This document shows, one piece after another, positions 14,866 to 23,991 of a stretch of 64,000 nucleotides of DNA. Where the stretch lies: NCBI GenBank assembly GCA_025464445.1, contig JAODLY010000050.1, positions 1 to 64,000 of the forward strand, read 5' to 3'. Below the pieces are notes generated by a model. The model saw only the letters and a list, made by a program, of their open reading frames with translations. It was not told the origin of the DNA and ran no database searches. Made by a program: the position numbers and the translations under genes. Numbering within the stretch: the first letter of the stretch is position 1; each line of letters starts with the position of its first letter. The stretch comes from Rhodoglobus sp. (GTDB lineage: Bacteria; Actinomycetota; Actinomycetes; Actinomycetales; Microbacteriaceae).

Positions 14866-17600
14866 CACGCGCCCGCCTTCGGAGCGGTCGCGGCGGGCGC
14901 GGATCGCATCGACGGCGCGGCAAGGAGTCCCGCCGGTTCCGGCGCCTCCCGCATGCCCGTTCCCGCGTAGTAGCGGTTGGCGGCAGCGCTCGACACCTCG
15001 ATCGACAGTTCGTTGGCGCCGGCACGAGTCAGTGCGGCTGGGATGACGAACCTGAACGGCGACCAGCCTCGCGACCCCACAACCGTGCCATTCACCGACA
15101 GGGTCACGGCTCCGCTGACCTGTGGCAGCAGTAGCTCGACATCGTGCGATCCGTCCAGGTCAACGGTTCGCCGATAGGCCGCCGTGCCCGAGAAATCCGG
15201 AAGGCCCTGGACTTCCCAACCGCTGCGGGTTTCGATCGGGCGCGAAGTCCCCGCGTACGCATGCGCGGCCGCCGCGATCTCCAGCATCCAGCCGTCGGCC
15301 AGTTCACTGCTGGCGGACCAGTTCCTGGTGGAAGGCGCTGCCGGAATGGCGGATGCCGCGGTCGGTGAGAACTCGATGAGCATCAGCTCCTGCGCGTCGA
15401 GTTCGAGCCGCAAATGCGAGCCGCTGAGCCGGAGCGGGAGCCTATGGGCATCCGCCGCCGTCCATTCTTCTGCACCGAGCAATCCTTCTGCGACCACTAT
15501 CTCGACCCCGACCGGTCCCGGCTCGTCGTTGAAGACAGCGAGCCGCACCCGCTCCCCGACAATTCCGGCCCGCCACCACGGCAGTGCGGCATCCGAGGTG
15601 ACGGCGACCAGGCCGGCGCCGGCGGCGCCGAGCCACCCGGGGAGGTCATCGGCGCCCCCGAGCCCTGGTGACCACACGACACCGCCGGAGGCGACAAGTG
15701 CTTGCCATTGCTCGACGGCCCCCTGCTCGCCGTCCTGGTAGACCTCCGGGGTCGCGCCGGTCGCGATGATCCGCACGCCGGCATCCCTGAGTTCGCGCAG
15801 TCGGGCGATCGAGCCAGCGGAGGCGAGCGTCGTGACCCCGGGCAGCACGAGCGCCCGATAGGAGCGCTTACCGATCCGCAGTCCACCGGGCTCGACCTCC
15901 GCGGTCAGCAGGTCGCGCTCATCGATGAGGTGGTAGCCGTAGCCGGCCCCCGCCAACGCTTCGTACCACGCGCCACCCTGCTGGGCGTGCGGTGCACCCT
16001 GCCCCTCCGACCACACGGTTCGCAGCGGATAGAGCACCGCGACCTCGCACACCGGTTCGGTCGCATCCAGGAACTCCGAAAGACGGCCCGACTCGATCGC
16101 GAAGGCCTCGTGGTACTTCTCGAACCACGGTTCGAAGTTGAGCCCTGGCGGAAAGTCGAAACGAGGGTTCAGGAACTTGCGGGGATCGTTGTCGTGGCCA
16201 TGTGTCTGGTAAAAGCCGTGGAACAGGAATTGCCGCATCCCGAGCAGGTGATGGCGAAAGGCCTGCGAGCGCAGCTCCTCCAACGTCAGACCCCAATGCC
16301 CGGCGTACTCTCCCGATCCGGTGTTCGAGCGTGCGAAGTACTGCTCGACGATGGTGCCGCTTCGACCGTTCGAGCGTGCGACCGAGTCGCCGAGCTTGGC
16401 ACTCAACTGTGAGCCCAGGTCCTGTGCATCGACGCCGGTCAGATCGCGATAAGCATCTATTCCGAAATAGTCCAGCCCGAAGTTGACTCGAAGGTCCCAT
16501 TCGTCGAATGCGCCGCTCAAGTCCCACTGGCCGACGTGCGCGAGAACCTCATGCCCCGACAGGAGCACGCCCTTCGCGCTCGTCCAGTCGTGCATCGTAC
16601 CCAGGAAGATCTCCATGGCGAGTTGGCTGAAGAATTCGTAGAACTGCGTTCGCAGCGCCCGCCCCTCGGCACTGTCCACGTCGAGCAGTGCGAGCAATAC
16701 CGCGGGGTAGGCCTCAGGCCAGCGGCGACGGATGCCGTCGCGGAGGCTGTCGTGGAACGGGACGGCGGAAGTGAGATTGCCGTGATGCTCGGCCCAGCTG
16801 TAGAAGTTCGCGTGGGGCTGGTCGAAGAAGAAGTAGGTGATGGTCGACCCGAAATACTCGTGCAGCGCGTCGTAGAACGGTTGGTAACCGGCGGCTACGA
16901 ACCGTTCCGCCGCCGCCCGGTCGAGAAAGTTGACCAGCCGTGAGGTGGCGCAGCGTGCCGAAACGAAGACCGTGACTGCCGTGCCGTCTTCCAGCCCCTC
17001 ACGCTCGACTGCCAGCGTGCACCCGTCTTCGTCCGAGGCGAGCACCGTCACGCTCGACACGATGTCGGTCGCCTCCCCGCCCGCCGTGCGGGCAATTGCG
17101 AAGGCCGGCTCCCAGTCCGCCCAGCGCACGGTGGAGTCCTCGTAGTGCCACGCCATACCGGGGGCGCCAAGACTCTCTGTCGAGGAGTGGATCCCCGAGA
17201 TCGCAACTTCGACGCGGCCATTCGCAACGGTGCCCGTCGTCCAGAACAGTTGGCGCTCGCGCAGGTGATCGTGACCGGCAACAGCGCGGCCAGCTGCATG
17301 ACCCGTCTGCCAGTTGTAGTCGTCGTAGACGCCGACCATCATCCCCCGCCTGGCGGCCTCGTCAACCGCCACCCGGCACGCTTCGAGGTAGTCCTCCGTC
17401 AGATAGCCTTCGAGCGGGTAGGCCAGGCGGGCCTGCACCTGGAAGCTGTGGATGCCCGCCGCCTGCATCTCGCCGACCTGGCGCCGGATCTGCTCCTCGT
17501 TCGGCAGCTCGTGCCAGAACCAGTACGCCGCCGGCATGTGCCAAGGATCCGGGCGCTCGAAACGCTCCCATGATCCGAGGTCGCCCCCCGCGGCGGTCAT
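14865..17600 (-). CDS. GH106-like glycoside hydrolase (alpha-L-rhamnosidase-related), cytoplasmic
   Basis: A 911-aa protein without a signal peptide. The N-terminus (AAYWFWHELPNEEQIRRQ, then MQAAGIHSFQVQARLAYP, and GVYDDYNWQTGHAAG) is the TIM-barrel start found in GH106-related proteins. A middle domain has a glutamine-amidotransferase-like fold (YRALVLPGVTTLASAGSIARL). The C-terminus is a GH2-type jelly roll (YRRTVDLDGSHDVELLLP, GAVTLSVNGTVVG). Catalytic Glu residues cannot be assigned by eye. The true start is the ATG at 17600, overlapping the permease stop; the longer frame is only read-through of that gene. It probably cleaves an imported oligosaccharide or glycoside; the sugar is not known. 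Confidence 0.75.
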   Translation of the reverse strand: MTAAGGDLGSWERFERPDPWHMPAAYWFWHELPNEEQIRRQVGEMQAAGIHSFQVQARLAYPLEGYLTEDYLEACRVAVDEAARRGMMVGVYDDYNWQTGHAAGRAVAGHDHLRERQLFWTTGTVANGRVEVAISGIHSSTESLGAPGMAWHYEDSTVRWADWEPAFAIARTAGGEATDIVSSVTVLASDEDGCTLAVEREGLEDGTAVTVFVSARCATSRLVNFLDRAAAERFVAAGYQPFYDALHEYFGSTITYFFFDQPHANFYSWAEHHGNLTSAVPFHDSLRDGIRRRWPEAYPAVLLALLDVDSAEGRALRTQFYEFFSQLAMEIFLGTMHDWTSAKGVLLSGHEVLAHVGQWDLSGAFDEWDLRVNFGLDYFGIDAYRDLTGVDAQDLGSQLSAKLGDSVARSNGRSGTIVEQYFARSNTGSGEYAGHWGLTLEELRSQAFRHHLLGMRQFLFHGFYQTHGHDNDPRKFLNPRFDFPPGLNFEPWFEKYHEAFAIESGRLSEFLDATEPVCEVAVLYPLRTVWSEGQGAPHAQQGGAWYEALAGAGYGYHLIDERDLLTAEVEPGGLRIGKRSYRALVLPGVTTLASAGSIARLRELRDAGVRIIATGATPEVYQDGEQGAVEQWQALVASGGVVWSPGLGGADDLPGWLGAAGAGLVAVTSDAALPWWRAGIVGERVRLAVFNDEPGPVGVEIVVAEGLLGAEEWTAADAHRLPLRLSGSHLRLELDAQELMLIEFSPTAASAIPAAPSTRNWSASSELADGWMLEIAAAAHAYAGTSRPIETRSGWEVQGLPDFSGTAAYRRTVDLDGSHDVELLLPQVSGAVTLSVNGTVVGSRGWSPFRFVIPAALTRAGANELSIEVSSAAANRYYAGTGMREAPEPAGLLAAPSMRSAPAATAPKAGA

Positions 17601-18523
17601 CCCTTCACCGCGCCGGCGGCGAGGCCGCTGATGAACTGCTTCTGCGCGCTCAGGTACAGGATGATCATCGGCAGGGTGACGATCGTCAGCGCGGCGAACA
17701 ACTGGGGATAGTTCGTTCCGAACCGTGACGTGAAGATCACCAGGCCGAGTGGAAGCGTCTGCAGGCTGTCCTGGTGGATGAGCAGGCTCGCCATGAAGTA
17801 CTCGTTCCAGACGCTCGTCCCGGTGAGGATGACCTGCGTGGCCAGTCCCGGCCGCGCGAGCGGGAGGATGATCCGGAAGAAGGCGCCGAACGGCGAGCAT
17901 CCGTCTACCTGGGCGGCTTCCTCGAGTTCGTCGGGTATCGACTCGAAGAAGGAGTACATGAGGAACACCCCGAGCGGGATCGCGTTGGCCGTGTACACGA
18001 GCACGAGGCCGACGAGCGTGTTGAGAAGCCCCAGGTCGACGATCACGGTGAAGACCGGAATCGCGATGACCCCGAATGGCACCATGATCCCGAGCAGGAT
18101 GAAGACGTAAATCGCGCGCCGCCCGCGGAACCTGATCTTTGCGAGGGCGTAGCCAGCCATCGAGGTGATGGGCAATACGAGCGCCATCGTCCCAAGTGTG
18201 ACGACGATACTGTTGATGAACTTCTGGCCGAGGTTTCCCGCGTTCCAGGAGTACACGAAGTTGGAGAAGTCCAGCGACGAGGGCAGCCCCCAGATGTTGG
18301 CGTAGAACTCCGATCCGCTCTTGAACCCGCCGAGCACCATCCAGATCAGCGGGTAGACGGTGAGGAGGATCGTCACTGCCATGATGACGTAGGTCACCGC
18401 GCGACTGGCCACGTACGCAGGGGTGAGAACACCCACCTTGCGTCGCCGCGGTGGACGATCGTGGATGATCTCGCTTGCGGTCTCCCGGTCGACGCTGAGA
18501 GGCAATGCTTCGTACGTACTCAT
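17597..18523 (-). CDS. Carbohydrate ABC transporter permease, MalG-like
   Basis: A 308-aa inner-membrane permease with six spans of the CUT1 type. The first span is AVTYVIMAVTILLTVYPLIWMV, and the EAA loop that contacts the ATPase reads PDELEEAAQVDGCSPFGAFFRIILPLARPG. The C-terminus ends QFISGLAAGAVKG, which is typical of MalG-like subunits. It overlaps both its neighbours by four bases and pairs with the MalF-like subunit just upstream. No ATPase gene is in the operon, as is usual where one MsiK-type ATPase serves many sugar systems. Confidence 0.92.
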   Translation of the reverse strand: MSTYEALPLSVDRETASEIIHDRPPRRRKVGVLTPAYVASRAVTYVIMAVTILLTVYPLIWMVLGGFKSGSEFYANIWGLPSSLDFSNFVYSWNAGNLGQKFINSIVVTLGTMALVLPITSMAGYALAKIRFRGRRAIYVFILLGIMVPFGVIAIPVFTVIVDLGLLNTLVGLVLVYTANAIPLGVFLMYSFFESIPDELEEAAQVDGCSPFGAFFRIILPLARPGLATQVILTGTSVWNEYFMASLLIHQDSLQTLPLGLVIFTSRFGTNYPQLFAALTIVTLPMIILYLSAQKQFISGLAAGAVKG

Positions 18524-19461
18524 CGGCTTATGTCATTTCTGCGGGTCATGACGCGCAGCTGGAGCGCGCCGATGGCAATTACGAGGAGGAACAGGATCAT
18601 GCTCATCGCGTTGGCCTTGCCTACGTTCAGGCCGGAGAACGTGGTGTTGACGATCCAGGTCAGGGCAACCTCGGTGGAATGGGAAGGGCCGCCGCCGGTC
18701 ATGACCTTGACGAGGTCGTAGTTCGACACGAAAGCCCCGACGAGCGACATGAGGATGCTGAAGGTCAGGACCGGGCGCAGCATCGGAAGGGTGATGTTCC
18801 AGAAGATGCGGAACCTGCCGGCGCCGTCCAGCGCGGCCGCTTCGTCGAGTTCCTCTGGGATGCTCTGCAGACCGGCGAGGATTATGACGATGTGGAATCC
18901 GGTCCACTTCCAGACGTCAACGCTGATCACGGACCACAGCGCGATGCTCGGGTCACTCAGCCAGCCATGAATCCAGCTCTCGAGCCCAACAGCATTGAGG
19001 AGGCCATTGAGCAACCCGAAGGTGGGGTTGAAGATCCACGACCACAGGATTCCGACGACGACGAACGACATGATCACCGGGATGAAGGTCGCGACCCGGA
19101 AGAACCCTCGGCCACGAAGCTTGCGATTGAGGAGCACCGCCAGCACGAGCGCGAGCACGTTCTTGATGACCGTCACACCGATCGCGTACTGGAATGTATG
19201 GCCGATTGCGTCCCAGTAGATGGGGTCGTTGAACACGTTGACGTAGTTGCGCAGGCCCACCCAGGTCATGTCGGCCGACAGGCCATCCCAGCGAAACAGG
19301 CTTACCCAGGCGCCGCGGGCGAGTGGGTAGAAGATGAAGACGGACGCGAAGACGACGGCCGGCAGGGCCATCAGCCAGCCCGTCATGGTCCGCTGCCTGG
19401 TGAGGGTCATCACCCGGCGTTTGCGCACCTGCGGCGTCGACGGAAACGTCTGAGTGGTCAT
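18520..19461 (-). CDS. Carbohydrate ABC transporter permease, MalF-like
   Basis: A 313-aa CUT1 permease. The ATG at 19461 is chosen because GAGGAAG lies six bases upstream; the longer frame lacks a site. The spans start with GWLMALPAVVFASVFIFYPL, and the EAA loop reads PEELDEAAALDGAGRFRIFWNITLPMLRP. It is preceded by the binding-protein gene (73-bp gap) and overlaps the MalG-like gene by four bases. Together they import the operon's glycoside. Confidence 0.92.
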   Translation of the reverse strand: MTTQTFPSTPQVRKRRVMTLTRQRTMTGWLMALPAVVFASVFIFYPLARGAWVSLFRWDGLSADMTWVGLRNYVNVFNDPIYWDAIGHTFQYAIGVTVIKNVLALVLAVLLNRKLRGRGFFRVATFIPVIMSFVVVGILWSWIFNPTFGLLNGLLNAVGLESWIHGWLSDPSIALWSVISVDVWKWTGFHIVIILAGLQSIPEELDEAAALDGAGRFRIFWNITLPMLRPVLTFSILMSLVGAFVSNYDLVKVMTGGGPSHSTEVALTWIVNTTFSGLNVGKANAMSMILFLLVIAIGALQLRVMTRRNDISR

Positions 19462-19534
19462 AGTTCTTCCTCGTGCATAGTGGGGTCGTGTCCCTCGGCA
19501 GGCGTCGAGGGACACGACCTCGATCAGTCGGTGA

Positions 19535-20926
19535 TTATGACGTGACGTCGATCTTCATATCCGACGGGAACGAGACCTTAGCCCAGTCGTCATTGGTCCA
19601 CGCCGTCCACCAGTCGAACTTGTAGTCCTCCTCGGCCACTAGCTTGTCGAGCGCCGCCTGCACCGATTTCGCGGCATCGTCACCCGACTTGCCGTTGTAC
19701 ATCACGTCGGTGATGGCGCTCGTCACGGCGTCGTTCACCTGTGACGGCCAGATCCAGTCGAGGAAGGTGATCGTGTTCGGGATGAACTCGGAGGTCAGCT
19801 GCGGAGCGAGCGGCTCGTTCGCGGTCGCGGGCACGGACTTGACCGAGGGAACGAGCGGGTTGCCCGGATCCAGGATCTTCTTCGCCTCGTCCGGCCTGGA
19901 CATGAACTCGAGGAGCTGGCAGGACATCACCTTGGTCGCCTCAGGGGCGAATGACGCGATGGAGATGCCGTTCTCGGGCCCACCGCCGACCTGTGGTGCC
20001 ACGCTCGCGTCGCTCACGACCTTGGGGAACTGGAAGACGCCGATCTTGAAGGTCGGGTTGCCCTGCTCGAGGTTGATGAGCGACGGGGTGAGACCGTAGA
20101 ACATCGCGGCCTTTCCCTGCAGGAAGGATGCGAACATGCCCTGCTCATCGGTGTCGAGAGTGGTCTGGTCCAGTAGTCCATCCTGCGTGAACTTCGCGAG
20201 ATCGTTCAGAGCCTGCACTTCTTCTGGCGAGTCGAACTGTCGCTTGCCCGAGAGGAAGTCCTCGGTGTACTGGATCGACTTGTTGCCGGAGGTCTGGGCG
20301 AAGGTGGACATGTACCACATCGGCCAATACCAGGGCGATTTACCTTGGTGGATGATCGGCACGATGCCCTGCGCGGCGGAGATCTTGTCACCGGCGTCAA
20401 CCAGCTCCTGGAACGTCGTCGGCGGCTGGATGCCCAGTTGCGCGAACATGTCGGCGTTGTAGAAGATCGCGGACGTGTCCGTGCTCGACATCGGGATTGC
20501 CCAGTTGTGGTTGTCCACCGTGTACGGTGCGAGCGCGCTGTCGAGGAAGCGGTCCTTGAACGGCGCGATGCACTGCGTCAGGTCCATGGACAGGCCCGCC
20601 TTGGCCAGGTCGCGGCTCGCCGTTCCAGAGACGAAGAGGTTCACCTGCTGGCTGGCCAGGCGGGCCGCGGTGAGCTGCTGTGTGATCTGGTCCCAGGTGC
20701 CCTCGAAGGTCGTGTCCACCGTGCAGTTGTAGGCCTTCTCGAAGTCCGCGAATACCTCTTTGTACGCGTCCTGCTCCGCTGTCGGCCGGTCCGCGGAAGC
20801 CATGAAGCTCAGATGGCAGCCGGCCTGGTCCGATCCGCCTCCGCTACTACATGCGGCGAGCGTCGCCGCCACGACCAAAGCTGTGGCAAGCGCTACGGCG
20901 CGCCTGACCCGTGTTGTACTTGGCAT
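19535..20926 (-). CDS. Sugar ABC transporter substrate-binding lipoprotein
   Basis: A 463-aa extracytoplasmic binding protein. The ATG at 20926 has AAAAGGAAA upstream and starts a lipoprotein signal peptide (RVRRAVALATALVVAA, lipobox LAAC with Cys about 26), so it is tethered to the membrane. The mature part has the SBP type 1 pattern: DFEKAYNCTVDTTFEGTWDQ, then the hinge region AIPMSSTDTSAIFYNADMF and aromatic residues for sugar stacking. It gives specificity to the two permeases that follow. The ligand is probably an oligosaccharide or glycoside because a large hydrolase is co-encoded. Confidence 0.9.
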   Translation of the reverse strand: MPSTTRVRRAVALATALVVAATLAACSSGGGSDQAGCHLSFMASADRPTAEQDAYKEVFADFEKAYNCTVDTTFEGTWDQITQQLTAARLASQQVNLFVSGTASRDLAKAGLSMDLTQCIAPFKDRFLDSALAPYTVDNHNWAIPMSSTDTSAIFYNADMFAQLGIQPPTTFQELVDAGDKISAAQGIVPIIHQGKSPWYWPMWYMSTFAQTSGNKSIQYTEDFLSGKRQFDSPEEVQALNDLAKFTQDGLLDQTTLDTDEQGMFASFLQGKAAMFYGLTPSLINLEQGNPTFKIGVFQFPKVVSDASVAPQVGGGPENGISIASFAPEATKVMSCQLLEFMSRPDEAKKILDPGNPLVPSVKSVPATANEPLAPQLTSEFIPNTITFLDWIWPSQVNDAVTSAITDVMYNGKSGDDAAKSVQAALDKLVAEEDYKFDWWTAWTNDDWAKVSFPSDMKIDVTS

Positions 20927-20953
20927 GATAGTTTCCTTTTCTTGTGGGGCCGT

Positions 20954-20994
20954 TGAGGGATGAGATCGCTTCCAAGCAGTCAGCACATCCCTCA
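20954..20994 (-). promoter_or_regulatory. Inverted repeat between lacI and the binding-protein gene
   Basis: TGAGGGAT at 20954-20961 and ATCCCTCA at 20987-20994 can pair around a 25-base loop; one arm includes the lacI stop codon. It lacks a T run, so it is not a clear terminator. It may trim or stabilise the message so that the binding protein is made in excess, as is common in ABC operons. Confidence 0.35.
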
Positions 20995-22014
20995 GCGGTT
21001 CTTCTCTTGGGTGCAGCCGCAGGAGCGGCGTAGTACGAGTTCGAACTGGCAAGTGATCCGGTTCGAACCATCGGCGTCAGGGTTGAGGAGCAGCCAGACG
21101 GCGCTTTTGGCGATCTCTTCGATCGGTTGCCGAATCGTCGACAGGGGTGGAGCGCTGAATTCGGCATCAGTCGTGCCGTCGAAAGTGATGATCGCCAGGT
21201 CTTCGGGCACCCGGATGCCCGCTTCGTAGGCGACTCGCAGGATCCCGATCGCCTGCTGGTCGTTGGCGGCAAAGATCGCACGCGGGAGACGGGACTGTGC
21301 CAGGAGTCGTCGACCGGCATCCAGTCCGCCAGCCTTCGAGTATGGCGCGACCAGGTGCCAGTCGTCGTTCACTTCGAGGGCGGCCTCCCGCATCGCCGTC
21401 ATCCAACCGGCGTGACGATCTTCCGACGTCGACAACCCCTCTGGCCCGCCGACGAAGGCGATCTCCGTGTAGCCGTGCCCGATGAGATGCCGGGTAGCCG
21501 CGATCGCACCAGCGATGTTGTCGACAACCACGGATGCCGCCAGGTCGTCTTCGTCGATGCGATCGAGCACGACAACCGGCGTTCCCGCACGCGCCATTGT
21601 CTGCACGTGCGGATGGTTGTCCGTGCCGATGAAGAGCAGGCCGTCGATCTGCTGTTGCTGGAAGATGCTGAGGATTTCCTCCTCGCGCTCCTTGCTCTCG
21701 GCCGAGTCGCCCAACAGCAACACCATCCCCGCGTCGAAGATCTCGTCCTCGACCGCATGCGCGATGGCGGCGAAGAACGGGTTGGAGATGTCAGGCACGA
21801 TCAGGCCATAAGTACGACTGGATCCCGCCGCGAGCGCCTTGGCGATGCCGTTGGGGCGGTACCGCGTCTGCTCGATCGCCGCGAGCACCTTATTCCTGGT
21901 GCTCTCGGAGACCGGTCGAGGACCATTGTTGATGACATAGCTCACAACCGCGGTTGAGGTGCCCGCCAGCTTGGCGACCTCATCCCGCGTGACGCGGCGC
22001 TGAACGCCGGTCAT
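20992..22014 (-). CDS. LacI-family repressor of the glycoside operon
   Basis: A 340-aa regulator. The helix-turn-helix is at about 7-32 (VTRDEVAKLAGTSTAVVSYVINNG) with the hinge helix RPNGIAKALAAG and then a periplasmic-binding-protein fold (TYGLIVPDISNPFFA, IFAANDQQAIGIL, FDGTTDAEFS). It ends in a Cys pair, SCGCTQ. The ATG overlaps the ribokinase stop by four bases, so regulator and kinase are co-expressed. It probably binds the palindrome at 23050-23063 and responds to the free or phosphorylated sugar. Confidence 0.9.
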   Translation of the reverse strand: MTGVQRRVTRDEVAKLAGTSTAVVSYVINNGPRPVSESTRNKVLAAIEQTRYRPNGIAKALAAGSSRTYGLIVPDISNPFFAAIAHAVEDEIFDAGMVLLLGDSAESKEREEEILSIFQQQQIDGLLFIGTDNHPHVQTMARAGTPVVVLDRIDEDDLAASVVVDNIAGAIAATRHLIGHGYTEIAFVGGPEGLSTSEDRHAGWMTAMREAALEVNDDWHLVAPYSKAGGLDAGRRLLAQSRLPRAIFAANDQQAIGILRVAYEAGIRVPEDLAIITFDGTTDAEFSAPPLSTIRQPIEEIAKSAVWLLLNPDADGSNRITCQFELVLRRSCGCTQEKNR

Positions 22015-23015
22015 TCGGATACCAACTCGACGACCGTGTGCGCCGGCGCTCGGCGGGCGAGCTCGCCGGGCGTGACGCTTCGCGGATAGGAGGTTGTCGT
22101 GCCGGCCTTCTCGACCGCGTCGCTGCCGGCGACGACACCCGCCTGCACCGCCACGACAAGGTCGAGTCCGTCGGCAAGGGCCGCGGCCAGTGCACCCGTG
22201 AATGCGTCGCCGGCGCCGGTGGTGTCGACTACCCGCGCGGGAACCAGGGCAGGCTGGGACCACAACCGGTTCGCCTCGCAGGCGACCGCACCGTCTGCTC
22301 CCAACGTCAGCACGACGTTCGTCTGCAGACGCTCCTGAAGTCGCCGCACTAACGCGATGGGAGCATGCTGCCCCGCGCCTTCTTCGCCGAAGAGGCGCGC
22401 GGCTACGAGTGCGGCCTCCCCCTCGTTGAGCACCAGCACCGATGCCGCGGACAGGGTTTCCACGGCAACCGCGATGACCGGAGCGAGGTTGAGCACGAAA
22501 GCAATCCCCATTCGGCGCGCTTCGTCTCCAACGGCGTCGACTACGTCCGCCCTGAGTTCGCCTTGCGCCAGGACCACGGTGCGCCCGGGTGCGGTATCGA
22601 CCAGCGTTTGAACTCCCGTGACTGCGGCGTCCGGGGTGAGCTCGGCATTGGCGCCGCTGCTCACCACGATCGTGTTCTCGCCCGTCGCTGCAACAGTGAC
22701 GTACGCGGCCCCGGTGAGTTCGTCGCCTATCCGGCGGACCCTTGAGACATCGACGCCCTCTCCGGCGAGTGCCGTGAGTGCGGCCTGTCCGGCAGAGTCC
22801 GACCCGACAGCACCGACCAAGGCAACTCGCGCGCCGAGGGCGGCGGCAGCGATCGCCTGGTTCGCGCCTTTGCCCCCGAGCCCGAGCGCCGCGCCTTCCG
22901 CCAGAATCGTGGCTCCCGGAGCGGGAAACTCGCGGACGTAGACGAAGTGATCCTGGTTGATCGAGCCTACAACGATGACTTGCGGCCTACTTGCCCCGCT
23001 CGTCTGATCGTTCAT
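22011..23015 (-). CDS. rbsK: PfkB-family sugar kinase, ribokinase-like
   Basis: A 334-aa carbohydrate kinase, first gene of the nine-gene operon. The two PfkB signatures are present: GGKGANQAIAAAALGA near the N-terminus and DTTGAGDAFTGALAAAL with the catalytic Asp near the C-terminus. It would phosphorylate the sugar after mutarotation, trapping it for central metabolism. GAGGATG precedes the ATG. Ribokinase with an RbsD/FucU mutarotase suggests a pentose or deoxyhexose, but the true sugar is not settled. Confidence 0.85.
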   Translation of the reverse strand: MNDQTSGASRPQVIVVGSINQDHFVYVREFPAPGATILAEGAALGLGGKGANQAIAAAALGARVALVGAVGSDSAGQAALTALAGEGVDVSRVRRIGDELTGAAYVTVAATGENTIVVSSGANAELTPDAAVTGVQTLVDTAPGRTVVLAQGELRADVVDAVGDEARRMGIAFVLNLAPVIAVAVETLSAASVLVLNEGEAALVAARLFGEEGAGQHAPIALVRRLQERLQTNVVLTLGADGAVACEANRLWSQPALVPARVVDTTGAGDAFTGALAAALADGLDLVVAVQAGVVAGSDAVEKAGTTTSYPRSVTPGELARRAPAHTVVELVSE

Positions 23016-23036
23016 GGCATCCTCGTCGATGTCGTA

Positions 23037-23065
23037 TCTACGCGCATTGTCTACACGCGTAGATA
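23037..23065 (-). promoter_or_regulatory. LacI-type operator in front of the glycoside operon
   Basis: TCTACACGCGTAGA (23050-23063) is a palindrome with a central CG, TCTACnCGnGTAGA, the classical layout of LacI-family operators. A further half-site TCTACGCG lies at 23037-23044, so that the outer arms TATCTACGCG (23035-23044) and CGCGTAGATA (23056-23065) are also perfectly inverted. It is about 25 bases upstream of the ribokinase gene. Confidence 0.65.
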
Positions 23066-23186
23066 TCTAGTAGTGGCGATGCTAACCCGCTCGGCTCCCG
23101 TCCTGCAAGAGGCAACTGCAGAATGCCTTGCGAGCGCCACCTAGACTGGCGCCAGTCCACGCATCTCACAGACCGGAGTTACCCCC

Positions 23187-23876
23187 TTGTCAGACCTGTC
23201 CACTGAGCGCCCAAGCTCACTTACTTTCCTGCGCAAGAACATGGAGATCGTGATCGCGATCCTCCTGGGTCTCGTGTCCATCGCCACCGCATACTGCTCG
23301 TTCCAGAGCTCCCTGTACGGCGGAAACCAGACCCAGAGCTACACGGTGGGAACCAACCTCTCCACCGAGGCAGAATCGCTCTACCTCGAGGGCAACCAGC
23401 AGTACGTGCAGGATGCCCAGCTCTTCGATCGCCTGACCGACCTTCGACTCGATATCGCCAATCCGGATCCGGCGATCTCCGCAGCTGCCCAGATCAAGTA
23501 CGACACGATCTACTTCCAGTCGGTGTCTCCCGACTTCGACAAGGCCATCCAGTGGGCCGACGACCAGAACGCCGCCGACCCAACGCTCTACTACAGCCCG
23601 CTCGACAACGTCGACTACCAGGCGGCCCTGTTCGGCGGGTACGCGGACGCCAAAGACAAAGCGACGGCCACCATCGCCGAGGGCGACAAGGCCAACGGCT
23701 ATGGGGACAAGTTCACCCTCTCCACGGTGATCATGGCCATCTCACTGTTCCTTCTCGGTATCGGTGCCGTGGTCAGTGTGTTCAGGATCAAGCTGATCAT
23801 GGCCGGCATCGCCGTCGTGATCTTCATCCTCGCCGGGGCACTCGCCGCGTCGCTCCCGTCGCTGCCGCTGTTCTAG
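23187..23876 (+). CDS. Membrane protein of unknown function, 229 aa
   Basis: The start is TTG with GGAG upstream. One span near residues 19-40 (IVIAILLGLVSIATAYCSFQ) is followed by a polar, mainly helical domain of about 130 residues with many Tyr, Asp and Gln, and two C-terminal spans (TLSTVIMAISLFLLGIGAVV and IAVVIFILAGALAASLPSL). The order span-soluble domain-two spans recalls DUF4337-like proteins, but I could not confirm that. It faces away from the sugar operon and has its own terminator. Function unknown. Confidence 0.7.
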   Translation: MSDLSTERPSSLTFLRKNMEIVIAILLGLVSIATAYCSFQSSLYGGNQTQSYTVGTNLSTEAESLYLEGNQQYVQDAQLFDRLTDLRLDIANPDPAISAAAQIKYDTIYFQSVSPDFDKAIQWADDQNAADPTLYYSPLDNVDYQAALFGGYADAKDKATATIAEGDKANGYGDKFTLSTVIMAISLFLLGIGAVVSVFRIKLIMAGIAVVIFILAGALAASLPSLPLF

Positions 23877-23894
23877 TAGCCCAGAAGGTCGAAG

Positions 23895-23920
23895 GCCCCG
23901 GTGACTTCGGTCACCGGGGC
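23895..23920 (+). terminator. Terminator after the 229-aa membrane protein gene
   Basis: A perfect 11-bp stem (23895-23905 with 23910-23920) around a TTCG tetraloop, beginning 18 bases after the stop codon. It is followed by GTTCTG rather than a long T run, as is common in high-GC genomes. Confidence 0.75.
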
Positions 23921-23956
23921 GTTCTGCCGAGTTCACCGAAGTAGCGAGGGCGGACG

Positions 23957-23988
23957 AAAAATGGCCCGGCTTCGCGCGGGCCACTTTT
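23957..23988 (-). terminator. Terminator after tRNA-Met on the minus strand
   Basis: AAAA-T-GGCCCG (23957-23968) pairs with CGGGCC-A-C-TTTT (23977-23988). Read on the minus strand it ends in TTTTTCG. It closes the tRNA-Thr/tRNA-Met unit four bases after the encoded CCA. Confidence 0.75.
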
Positions 23989-23991
23989 CCT

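Noticed and set aside
17601-17900. Upstream extension of the GH106-like frame into the permease gene
   Set aside because: The 100 extra codons overlap the permease in another frame; the ATG at 17600 with a stop/start overlap fits the operon.
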